Below, piece after piece: positions 1 to 6,212 of a stretch of 7,079 bases of DNA; within the stretch, counting starts at the first letter, position 1, and the number at the start of each line of letters is the position of its first letter. A program made the position numbers and the translations under genes. Origin of the DNA: Paracoccaceae bacterium. Lineage in GTDB: Bacteria; Pseudomonadota; Alphaproteobacteria; Rhodobacterales; Rhodobacteraceae. The notes below the pieces were generated by a model. It did no database searches. It saw only the letters and a list, made by a program, of their open reading frames with translations, and was not told where the DNA came from. The stretch covers positions 1 to 7,079 of the forward strand of contig JAFIEC010000245.1 in NCBI GenBank assembly GCA_020832725.1. Direction: 5' to 3'.

Positions 1-170
1 ACCGCCATGCACGGCTCAGCCGGGTGATCCTCGATCGCGGGGTGGAGGTGCCCCGCGGTCTGGTCGTGGGCGAGGACCCCGAGGAGGACGCCCGCTGGTT
101 CCGCGTCACCGAGGGCGGCGTGACGCTGATCACCCGCGCCATGCTGGAACGCCGCGAGGCCCTGGCATGA
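1..170 (+). CDS. glgC: Glucose-1-phosphate adenylyltransferase (ADP-glucose pyrophosphorylase), C-terminal end, partial
   Basis: The reading frame entering from the left edge (codons from position 3) gives 55 residues and ends in TGA at 168-170. The residues match the GlgC carboxy terminus: a left-handed beta-helix turn with VILDRGVEVPRGLVVGED, then PEEDARWF, then GGVTLITRAML. E. coli GlgC ends with the same pattern (VIDRACVIPEGMVIGE, EEDARRF, VLVTREML). The enzyme makes ADP-glucose and pyrophosphate from ATP and glucose-1-phosphate, the committed and usually allosterically controlled step of bacterial glycogen synthesis, in the cytoplasm. The catalytic nucleotidyltransferase domain lies outside the window, so activity and effector specificity cannot be judged. 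The stop overlaps the glgA start by four bases (ATGA), which ties the two genes into one operon. Identification rests on family recognition of a short tail but is strongly supported by the following glgA. Confidence 0.93.
   Translation, partial: RHARLSRVILDRGVEVPRGLVVGEDPEEDARWFRVTEGGVTLITRAMLERREALA
156..159 (+). promoter_or_regulatory. Ribosome binding site of glgA
   Basis: GAGG lies inside the last codons of glgC, seven bases before the ATG at 167. This is good Shine-Dalgarno spacing and supports that ATG as the glgA start. It sits within the coding end of the upstream gene, as expected for coupled genes. Confidence 0.6.
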
Positions 171-1600
171 GGGCTGCGCTCTCCGTCGCCTCGGAATGCG
201 CACCGCTGGTCAAGACGGGGGGGCTGGCCGATGTCGTGGGGGCGCTGCCCGGCGCGCTGGCCCCCATGGGCTGGGGGCTGGTCACGCTGCTGCCGGGCTA
301 TCCGCGGGTGATGGCCGCACTGGGCGGGGCGCATCCGGTGATGGAGTGGGCCGAATTGTTCGGCGGCCCGGCCCGCCTGTGGGCGGGCACCGGCGCGGGG
401 CTGCGCCTGCTGGTGCTGGAGGCCGCCCATCTCTACGAACGCCCGGGCAGCCCGTATCTGGATGCCGAGGGAGAGCCATGGCCCGACAACGACCGCCGCT
501 TTGCCGCGCTCGCCCTGGCTGCGGCCCGGGTGGCGCACGAGGGGGCCGACGGCTGGCACCCCGAGGTTCTGCATCTGCACGACTGGCAGGCGGGCCTTGC
601 CCCGGTCTATCTGCGCGCGGGCGGGCCGCAGGGTCCGGGGTGCCTGTTCACCATCCACAACATGGCGTTCCACGGCCTCAGCCCCGGCAGGCGGCGGGCG
701 GCGCTGGCCCTGCCGGAGGCGGGTTTCAACCCCGAGGGCTATGAGTATCACGGGCAGATCAGCCCGCTGAAGGCCGGGATCGTCTATGCCGATCATGTGA
801 CCACCGTCTCTCCGACCTATGCCCACGAGATCACAACGCCCGAATTCGGTGCCGGTCTGGACGGGGTGATGCGGGCGCGCGAGGGGGCGGTCTCGGGCAT
901 CCTCAACGGCATCGACACCGATCTGTGGAACCCGGCGACAGACCCCGATATCCACCCTTTCCGCAGCCCGAGGGGCAAGGCCGCCAACCGCGCCCGGCTG
1001 ATGGCGGAATTCGCGCTGCCCGAAGGGCCGGGGCCGCTGTGCGTGGTCGTCTCGCGGATGACCGGGCAGAAGGGGCTCGACCTGCTGCTCGAGGCACTGC
1101 CGGCGCTGCTGTCGCGGGGCGGTCGGCTGGCGGTGCTGGGCACCGGAGATCGCGCGCTGGAACGCGCATGGCGCGCCCGGGCCGAGGCCGAACCGGGGCT
1201 GGGCGTCATGGTGGGCTTTGACGAGGCCCTGTCGCGGCGGATGTTCGCGGGTGCCGATGCCGTGCTGGTGCCCTCGCGGTTCGAGCCCTGCGGGCTGACC
1301 CAGCTCTGCGCGCTGCGCTATGGGGCGATCCCCCTCGTCTCGCGGGTGGGGGGGCTGAACGACACGGTGATCGACGCCAACCCCGCCGCCCTGCTGGCGG
1401 GTGTCGCCACGGGGGTGACGTTCGCGCCCGTCACGTCTCACGCCCTGGCCCATGCGCTGGCACGGCTGTGCGCGCTGCATGCCGATGCCGATATCTGGGC
1501 ACGGATGCAGCGCCGCGCCATGGCCAGCCCCGGGGGATGGGAGCGCAGCGCCCCGGATTATGCCGCCCTCTACACCCGCGTCGCGCGTCCCCCGGCATGA
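167..1600 (+). CDS. glgA: Glycogen synthase (ADP-glucose-dependent, GT5)
   Basis: This 477-residue protein has the same length as E. coli GlgA. It transfers glucose from ADP-glucose to the non-reducing end of an alpha-1,4-glucan in the cytoplasm. The two Rossmann-like GT-B halves are visible. The N-terminal half has the ADP-glucose-binding KTGGLADV at residues 16-23, HLHDWQ at 136-141 and TIHNMAFHG at 162-170. It is followed by SPLKAGIVYAD (199-209) and GILNGID (244-250). The C-terminal half has SRMTGQKGLDLL (296-307, with the conserved Lys302) and PSRFEPCGLTQL (369-380, with the conserved Glu373). All expected key residues are present, so it should be active. The start is fixed by the family N-terminus (KTGGL close to residue 15) and by a GAGG site seven bases upstream. 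Its ATG overlaps the glgC stop and its stop overlaps the glgX start, both as ATGA, so expression should follow the operon. No signal peptide or membrane segment is seen. Confidence 0.98.
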   Translation: MRAALSVASECAPLVKTGGLADVVGALPGALAPMGWGLVTLLPGYPRVMAALGGAHPVMEWAELFGGPARLWAGTGAGLRLLVLEAAHLYERPGSPYLDAEGEPWPDNDRRFAALALAAARVAHEGADGWHPEVLHLHDWQAGLAPVYLRAGGPQGPGCLFTIHNMAFHGLSPGRRRAALALPEAGFNPEGYEYHGQISPLKAGIVYADHVTTVSPTYAHEITTPEFGAGLDGVMRAREGAVSGILNGIDTDLWNPATDPDIHPFRSPRGKAANRARLMAEFALPEGPGPLCVVVSRMTGQKGLDLLLEALPALLSRGGRLAVLGTGDRALERAWRARAEAEPGLGVMVGFDEALSRRMFAGADAVLVPSRFEPCGLTQLCALRYGAIPLVSRVGGLNDTVIDANPAALLAGVATGVTFAPVTSHALAHALARLCALHADADIWARMQRRAMASPGGWERSAPDYAALYTRVARPPA

Positions 1601-3630
1601 GCGGACACCGCGTCACCGAGGGTCGCCCCGACCGGCTTGGCGCCTATCCCGAGGCGGGCGGCGTGAGCTTCGCCACGTGGTCCGCCCATGCCGAGCGGGT
1701 GGAAGTCTGCCTCTTTTCGCCCGACGGCAGACACGAGACCGACCGTCTGGAGCTGCCGGGATGGACCGGGCCTGTCCGCCATGGCCATGTGGCGGGTCTG
1801 TCGGCGGGTCAATTGTACGGGCTGCGGGTGCATGGCCCATGGGCACCCGAGGAGGGACATCTCTTCGCGCCTGCAAAGCTGCTGATCGACCCATGGGCGC
1901 GGCGGCTGACCGGCCCGGTGATGGGAAACGAGATCCAGGCGGCGGGGCGTGACCCCTCCGGGCCCTGCAGCCGCGACAGCGCGGCCGCGATGCCGAAATG
2001 CGTGGTGGAACCCGCAGCCCCCCCGCACCGGCCCGCGTGGCCCCGCCACGACCCCGATGCGCTTGTCATCTACGAGGCACATCTCAAGGGTCTGACGGCC
2101 CGCCTGCCCGGCGCCGCCCATCCCGGCACCTTCGCCGCCCTGGCCGAGCCGCGTCTGGTCGCGCATCTTGCGGCGCTGGGCGTGACCACACTGGAACTGC
2201 TGCCGGTGCAGGCCTTCCTGACCGATCTGCGCCTGCGCAACATGGGGCTGGACAATTACTGGGGCTATCAGCCCGTCGCCTGGTGCGCGCCCCACGCGCC
2301 CTGTCTGGCCACGCCCGGCGCGGCACTGGCCGAGATGCGCGCAGGCGTTGCCGCCCTGCATGCAGCCGGCATCGAGGTCGTCCTCGACATCGTGCTCAAC
2401 CATTCCGGCGAGGGTGATGCCACAGGCCCGCATCTGTCGCTGCGCGGCCTCGACAATGCCTCGTTCTATCGGCGCACCTCCGAGGGTGCGGAGGTCGACG
2501 ATTCCGGCTGCGGCAACAGCCTCGATCTGGGCAATCCCGGGGCTGTGCGGCTGTGCATGGACGCGCTTCGGTTCTGGGCCGGAGAGGTCGGGGTGGATGG
2601 CTTCCGCTTCGACCTTGCCACCGCCATGGGCCGCCGCCCCGACGGGTTCGACCCGACCGCCCCGCTTCTGGCGGCCATTGCGCAAGACCCCCTGCTCGCG
2701 CCCCTCCGGATGATCGCCGAGCCGTGGGACCTGGGCCCGGGCGGCTATGCCGCCGGCCGCTTCCCGGCCCCGTTCCTGGAGTGGAACGATCGATTCCGCG
2801 ACGATATCCGCCGCGGCTGGCTGGGCGCGCCGGGGCGCGCGCCCGATGCCGCCACCGCACTGACCGCCAGCGCCCCGCGCTTTGACACGCCCGGCCGGGC
2901 CCCCTGGGCCTCGGTGAACTTCGTCACCGCCCATGACGGCTTTACCCTCGCCGATCTTACCCGCTATGCCCGCCCCCACAACGAGGCCAATGGCGAGAAC
3001 AACCGAGACGGGCACTGGCCCGCCTTTTGCGACAACATGGGCCATGAGGGCCCCACCGATGACCCGGCGATCACCGCCGCGCGCCTGCGGCGGATGCGCG
3101 CGATCCTCGCCTCGCTGCTGCTGGCGCAGGGCACGCCGATGATCCTTGGCGGCGATGAATGGGGCCGCAGCCAGTCCGGCAATTCAAACGCCTATTGTCA
3201 CGACAGCCCGCTGACATGGCTGGATTGGGAGGGGGCCGATGCGGGCCTCGCCGCCTTTGTCTCTCGCCTGACCGCCCTCAGGCGCGCCCACCCCGCGCTG
3301 CGCGCGCGCGACTTCCTGCATGGCACCCCCAACGAGGCAGGACTGCCCGATCTGCTGTGGTGGCACCCGGAGGGGCGCGGGATGCGCCTCGACGATTGGG
3401 AAGACCCGGGCCTTGACTGCCTGTGCATGGTGCTGGCCGAGGGCGCGGGACGCCTTGTGCTGGCACTGAATGCGGGGGCTGCCCGAACTCTCCACCTGCC
3501 GGACCCTCCGCCGGGGCCGGGCTGGCGGCTCCTGCTCGACAGCGCGGACCCCGACGCGCCGGAGGGACCGCTCAGGCCCGCCTGCGCCCTGCCCGGACAG
3601 GCCGTCCTGCTGGCCGGAGCGCTGGCATGA
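1597..3630 (+). CDS. glgX: Glycogen debranching enzyme GlgX (GH13, isoamylase type)
   Basis: This 677-residue protein is close to the 657 of E. coli GlgX. It hydrolyses alpha-1,6 branches of glycogen, preferentially short stubs left by phosphorylase, releasing malto-oligosaccharides. An N-terminal beta-sandwich of CBM48 type (about 10-110) begins with the typical RLGAYPEAGGVSFATWSAHAERVEVCLF. The GH13 barrel shows DIVLNH (264-269), GFRFDLA (335-341, nucleophile Asp339), MIAEPWD (372-378, acid/base Glu375) and VTAHDG (443-448, Asp447). HNEANGENNRDG (461-472) and NSNAYCHDSPLTWLDW (529-544) are also characteristic of GlgX. A C-terminal beta domain follows, with the family-like WWHPEGRGM (588-596). 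The ATG at 1597 overlaps the glgA stop. It is chosen because the CBM48 begins just after it, while an upstream in-frame ATG at 1468 would only read glgA in another frame. No purine-rich ribosome site precedes it, so it probably depends on ribosomes finishing glgA. TreX-like isoamylases are the main alternative, but context favours GlgX. Confidence 0.97.
   Translation: MSGHRVTEGRPDRLGAYPEAGGVSFATWSAHAERVEVCLFSPDGRHETDRLELPGWTGPVRHGHVAGLSAGQLYGLRVHGPWAPEEGHLFAPAKLLIDPWARRLTGPVMGNEIQAAGRDPSGPCSRDSAAAMPKCVVEPAAPPHRPAWPRHDPDALVIYEAHLKGLTARLPGAAHPGTFAALAEPRLVAHLAALGVTTLELLPVQAFLTDLRLRNMGLDNYWGYQPVAWCAPHAPCLATPGAALAEMRAGVAALHAAGIEVVLDIVLNHSGEGDATGPHLSLRGLDNASFYRRTSEGAEVDDSGCGNSLDLGNPGAVRLCMDALRFWAGEVGVDGFRFDLATAMGRRPDGFDPTAPLLAAIAQDPLLAPLRMIAEPWDLGPGGYAAGRFPAPFLEWNDRFRDDIRRGWLGAPGRAPDAATALTASAPRFDTPGRAPWASVNFVTAHDGFTLADLTRYARPHNEANGENNRDGHWPAFCDNMGHEGPTDDPAITAARLRRMRAILASLLLAQGTPMILGGDEWGRSQSGNSNAYCHDSPLTWLDWEGADAGLAAFVSRLTALRRAHPALRARDFLHGTPNEAGLPDLLWWHPEGRGMRLDDWEDPGLDCLCMVLAEGAGRLVLALNAGAARTLHLPDPPPGPGWRLLLDSADPDAPEGPLRPACALPGQAVLLAGALA
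3616..3619 (+). promoter_or_regulatory. Ribosome binding site of malQ
   Basis: GGAG lies within the last codons of glgX, seven bases before the ATG at 3627. It decides in favour of 3627 as the malQ start over the longer in-frame ATG at 3423, which would read the glgX coding region in another frame. Confidence 0.6.
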
Positions 3631-5624
3631 GCGGGGCGCTCGAGGCCCTGTGCACGGCGCTGGGCGTGGTCTGGGCCTATCGCGACGGGGCCGGGCGCGA
3701 CCGGATCGCCCCGCCCGAATCCCGCGCCGGCGCCTGCACGGCGCTGGGCTTTCCCGCCGCAAGCGAGGCCGAGGCCGCCGACAGCCTTGCGCGCCTGCTC
3801 GCCGCGCGCGCCGCCCGGCCCGTGCCCGAATGGCATGTCTGTACCCCCGATTTCCCGCCTGATCTGGCCCCCGCACGGCCCTGGAGCCTGCGGTGCGAGG
3901 ATGGCACCTGCCACGAGGGGAATGCGGGCGAGCCTCTGCCCCCGCTGCCCCCGGGCCTGCACCGGCTGGAGGCGGCGGGCAGTGTCTGCACCATGATCTG
4001 CGCGCCCCCCGCCCTGCCCCTGCCCGCACGCGGCTGGGGGCTCATGGCACCGCTCTATGGCTTGTGGGAGGGCGCGCCGGCAGGCCTCGGGAGCTATGGG
4101 CAACTCGCCTCACTGGCCTGCGGCGCGGCGGCAACTGGGGCGGATTTCGTCGGCATCAACCCGGTGCACGCAGGGTTTCCGTGCGATCCGATGGCCTTCA
4201 GCCCCTATGCGCCGTCGCATCGGCGGCGGCTGAACCTGCTGCATGTGACCCCCGGGCAAGACGAGACGGGCCCGACCGGTCCCCTGATCGATCACCCGCG
4301 CGCGGTGCCCGCACGCCTTGCCGCGCTGGAGACCGCCTTCGCCGAGGTCGCGGCCGCAGGCATGCCTCTCGCCTTCGAGGAATGGCGGCGCGATGAGGGG
4401 GCGGCGCTGGAGCGTTTCTGTACCCATCAGGCCCTGTCCGAGGTCTTCGGCCCCTACTGGCACCTGTGGCCCGAGGCGATGCGCCGGCCAGATGCGCCCG
4501 AAGTGGCCGCCTTTGCCCGGGATCATGCCCTGCGGCTGTGCTTTCACGCCTGGGGCCAGTGGCAGGCCGCGCGCCAGCTTTCGGCGGCACAGGCTGGCGC
4601 GCGGGCGGCCGGGATGGCCCATGGCCTCTATCTCGACCTGGCCGTGGGCACCCATCATTTCGGTGCGGAAATATGGTCTGAGCAGGGGGCATCGGCCTCG
4701 GGCGAGGCCGGGGTGGCCCTGTTTCCGGCCCGGATCTCGCTGGGCGCGCCGCCCGACCCCATCGCCCCACAGGGCCAGAACTGGAGCATCGCCACCTTCT
4801 CGCCCCGGGGCCTGACAGCCCGGGGGTTCGCACCGCTGGCCGAGACGCTGCGCGCCCAGATGCGCCATGCCGGCATCCTGCGGATCGACCATATCCTTGG
4901 CTTCGAGCGGGCCTTCTGGGTGCCGGAGGGGCTGCCCGGCCTCTATGTGGCGATGCCGCGCGATGCCATGCTGGCCGTCACCCGGCTGGAGGCCTTCCGG
5001 GCCGGGGCGCTGGTGGTGGGCGAGGATCTGGGCGCGGTGCCGCCGGGGCTGCGCGCGGCGCTGGCGGCATCGGGCATCCTGGGGTGCCGCGTCGCCTGGC
5101 TGGAGCGCGACTGGGACGGCACGGGCGAATTCCTGCCCCCCGAAGACTGGGAAGAGGCGGCGCTTGCCAGCCTCTCCACCCACGACCTGCCCACCTGGGC
5201 GGGCTGGCGTGTGGGCCGCGAGATCGCATGGCGCGCGCGCCTGGGCCTCGTGGATGCCGAGGCCAGCACGCAGGCCCATGCCGCCCGCGCCCGGGAGGTG
5301 GAGGGCTTTGCCCGGGCGGCCCGGCTGTCGACACCGGGGCGGGCTGGCTGGCTGGGGGCGCTGGCCCGGGCCGGATCGCGGCTGGTGGCGGTGCAGGCCG
5401 AGGATGTGCTGGACAGCCTGGAGCAGGCGAACCTGCCCGGCACGGTGCTCGAGCATCCCAACTGGCGGCGGCGGCTGGCCGCGTCTGTCGCGGCGCTGGT
5501 GGCCGATCCGCGCCTGGCCGAGGCGGGGCGGATCATGGCCCGCCATGGCCGAGGGGACGGGCCCGACCGGGGCGCAACACCCGGGGTGGTGCCCTCCGAT
5601 GCGCCCGAAAAGCCGCGCGCCTGA
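3627..5624 (+). CDS. malQ: 4-alpha-glucanotransferase (amylomaltase, GH77)
   Basis: This 665-residue protein is of the long, E. coli-like form (about 694) rather than the 500-residue Thermus form. It transfers alpha-1,4-glucan segments between malto-oligosaccharides, making longer chains that phosphorylase can attack and releasing glucose. An N-terminal accessory region (about 1-130) ends in LPPGLHRLEAAG and ICAPPALPLP, as in long MalQ. The barrel then shows GADFVGINPVHAGF (171-184), FSPYAPSHRRRLN (191-203), LYLDLAVG (334-341), ISLGAPPDP (370-378), GILRIDHILGFERAFWVPEG (416-435, nucleophile Asp421), VVGEDLGAVP (463-472, acid/base Glu466), SLSTHDLPTWAGW (515-527, Asp520) and NLPGTVLEHPNWRRRL (602-617). 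All three catalytic carboxylates are present. Two spots are atypical: GLGSYGQL where GIGDFxDL is usual, and THHFGAEIW after DLAVG. Residues 640-665 form a Pro/Gly/charged tail, probably disordered. It overlaps glgX by ATGA and is the last gene of the operon. Its placement indicates a role in glycogen turnover rather than an imported-maltose regulon. Confidence 0.95.
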   Translation: MSGALEALCTALGVVWAYRDGAGRDRIAPPESRAGACTALGFPAASEAEAADSLARLLAARAARPVPEWHVCTPDFPPDLAPARPWSLRCEDGTCHEGNAGEPLPPLPPGLHRLEAAGSVCTMICAPPALPLPARGWGLMAPLYGLWEGAPAGLGSYGQLASLACGAAATGADFVGINPVHAGFPCDPMAFSPYAPSHRRRLNLLHVTPGQDETGPTGPLIDHPRAVPARLAALETAFAEVAAAGMPLAFEEWRRDEGAALERFCTHQALSEVFGPYWHLWPEAMRRPDAPEVAAFARDHALRLCFHAWGQWQAARQLSAAQAGARAAGMAHGLYLDLAVGTHHFGAEIWSEQGASASGEAGVALFPARISLGAPPDPIAPQGQNWSIATFSPRGLTARGFAPLAETLRAQMRHAGILRIDHILGFERAFWVPEGLPGLYVAMPRDAMLAVTRLEAFRAGALVVGEDLGAVPPGLRAALAASGILGCRVAWLERDWDGTGEFLPPEDWEEAALASLSTHDLPTWAGWRVGREIAWRARLGLVDAEASTQAHAARAREVEGFARAARLSTPGRAGWLGALARAGSRLVAVQAEDVLDSLEQANLPGTVLEHPNWRRRLAASVAALVADPRLAEAGRIMARHGRGDGPDRGATPGVVPSDAPEKPRA

Positions 5625-5625
5625 A

Positions 5626-5651
5626 CGGAGGCCCGGGCGCCTAGCCCTCCG
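5626..5651. terminator. Weak inverted repeat between convergent operons, possible bidirectional terminator
   Basis: CGGAGG at 5626-5631 is the exact reverse complement of CCTCCG at 5646-5651, with a 14-base loop that contains the palindromes CCCGGG and GGCGCC. The repeat spans the 16-base gap between the malQ stop and the last codons of the opposite gene, where a shared terminator would be expected. There is no T-run on either side, so it does not fit the standard intrinsic terminator. In DNA this GC-rich, a 6-base repeat can occur by chance. Confidence 0.25.
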
Positions 5652-6147
5652 GCTTCTCGTCGCGCGTCGCGTCCAGCACTTCGCGCAGCGCGCGCAATTG
5701 CGGCAGCAAGTCCTGCGGGTCCGCCAGCCCCGGGTGTTCCGCCAGCCGCGTCATGCGAAGCGACAGCCGGCCAATCGCCTCTTCGCGAAAGGCAGCACCC
5801 GCAGGCGTCAGCCGCACGATCTTGGACCGGCCGTCGGCAGGGTTGGGCGACAGTGTGACCATCCCCCGGCCCTCCAGCAGCTTCAGCGTGTGGGTCATCG
5901 TCGTCTTGGGCACCTGGAAGGCGCGGGCCAGTTCCAGCGGCGTCGCCCCGTCGCCGCGCAACACCAGATGCTGCAGCACCCCGAATTGCGAGACCAGCCA
6001 GCCCGGCATCTCGGCCTCGAAGGCCGCCGCCGAAAGCTGCGCGATGATGCCGATCTCGGTGAACAGGCTGAACCAGGGGCGCGGATCGCCCGCGCCCTTG
6101 CTGTCCTGCCCCGCCGGCCTGCCTGCCATTTGTCCCGCGCCTGTCAT
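5641..6147 (-). CDS. MarR-family winged-helix transcriptional regulator
   Basis: The protein is 168 residues from the ATG at 6147, typical for MarR (140-170). It is a dimeric DNA-binding repressor or activator type that usually releases DNA on binding a small ligand. The fold is visible: an N-terminal dimerisation helix (FSLFTEIGIIAQLSAAAF, about 26-43), helix 2 (VSQFGVLQHLVLRG, about 52-65), the helix-turn-helix (PLELARAFQVPKTTMTHTLKLLEGRGMV, about 70-97), a beta wing with NPADGRSKIVRLT (about 102-114), and C-terminal helices for dimerisation. From this start the protein has no cysteine, so an OhrR-like thiol switch is unlikely. The start is uncertain: ATG 6129 (162 residues) and ATG 6177 (178 residues) are in frame, none has a good ribosome site, and the frame stays open into the upstream gene. 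It lies 64 bases downstream of the Acg-type oxidoreductase gene on the same strand, so it probably shares its transcript and regulates that gene. Target and ligand cannot be read from the sequence. Confidence 0.93.
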   Translation of the reverse strand: MTGAGQMAGRPAGQDSKGAGDPRPWFSLFTEIGIIAQLSAAAFEAEMPGWLVSQFGVLQHLVLRGDGATPLELARAFQVPKTTMTHTLKLLEGRGMVTLSPNPADGRSKIVRLTPAGAAFREEAIGRLSLRMTRLAEHPGLADPQDLLPQLRALREVLDATRDEKPEG

Positions 6148-6211
6148 CGCCCGCCCGCATTCGCCACAGGCCGCCATTCTGACCCAGCGGAGCGCGCATT
6201 GCAGCCCCCCT
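6148..6211 (-). other. Short intergenic spacer between oxidoreductase and MarR genes
   Basis: These 64 bases separate the two co-directional genes. I see no terminator hairpin with a T-run and no clear -35/-10 pair, which is consistent with read-through transcription. The in-frame extension of the MarR reading frame stays open through the whole spacer. No convincing palindromic MarR operator of useful length is visible here, so an operator, if any, would more likely be upstream of the oxidoreductase gene, outside the window. Confidence 0.5.
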
Positions 6212-6212
6212 T
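6205..6212 (-). promoter_or_regulatory. Shine-Dalgarno-like AAGGGGGG, serving an out-of-frame ATG
   Basis: On the minus strand AAGGGGGG overlaps the oxidoreductase stop and stands five bases before an ATG at 6199. This is the strongest ribosome-site-like sequence in the spacer. That ATG is in a different frame from the MarR gene (52 bases upstream of the ATG at 6147), so its use is unclear. It may be chance, a short leader peptide start, or a sign of a frame error. Confidence 0.3.

Noticed and set aside
1468..1599. N-terminal extension of glgX from an upstream ATG
   Set aside because: The extra 43 residues come from the glgA coding region in another frame and resemble no GlgX N-terminus. The ATGA start at 1597 fits the CBM48 boundary.
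1570..3045. Long minus-strand open frame (491 codons) opposite glgX
   Set aside because: GlgX is clearly the coding strand, with all family motifs. The antisense product has no recognisable domain, and long antisense frames are expected in DNA this GC-rich.
3301..3310. Run of alternating CG (five repeats), possible Z-DNA or slippage site
   Set aside because: It is short, lies inside glgX encoding an ordinary Leu-Arg-Ala-Arg-Asp stretch, and is unremarkable at this GC content.
3423..3626. N-terminal extension of malQ from an upstream ATG
   Set aside because: The extra 68 residues read the end of glgX in another frame. The ATG at 3627 has a well-spaced GGAG and an ATGA overlap.
4110..5546. 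Long minus-strand open frame (478 codons) opposite malQ
   Set aside because: It lies wholly inside the well-supported malQ, shows no domain, and has the low-complexity composition of an antisense shadow.
4943..6199. Minus-strand open frame of 418 codons starting at the ATG that follows AAGGGGGG
   Set aside because: It reads the MarR gene and antisense malQ in the wrong frame and gives a low-complexity product. Only its start site is kept, as a minor observation.
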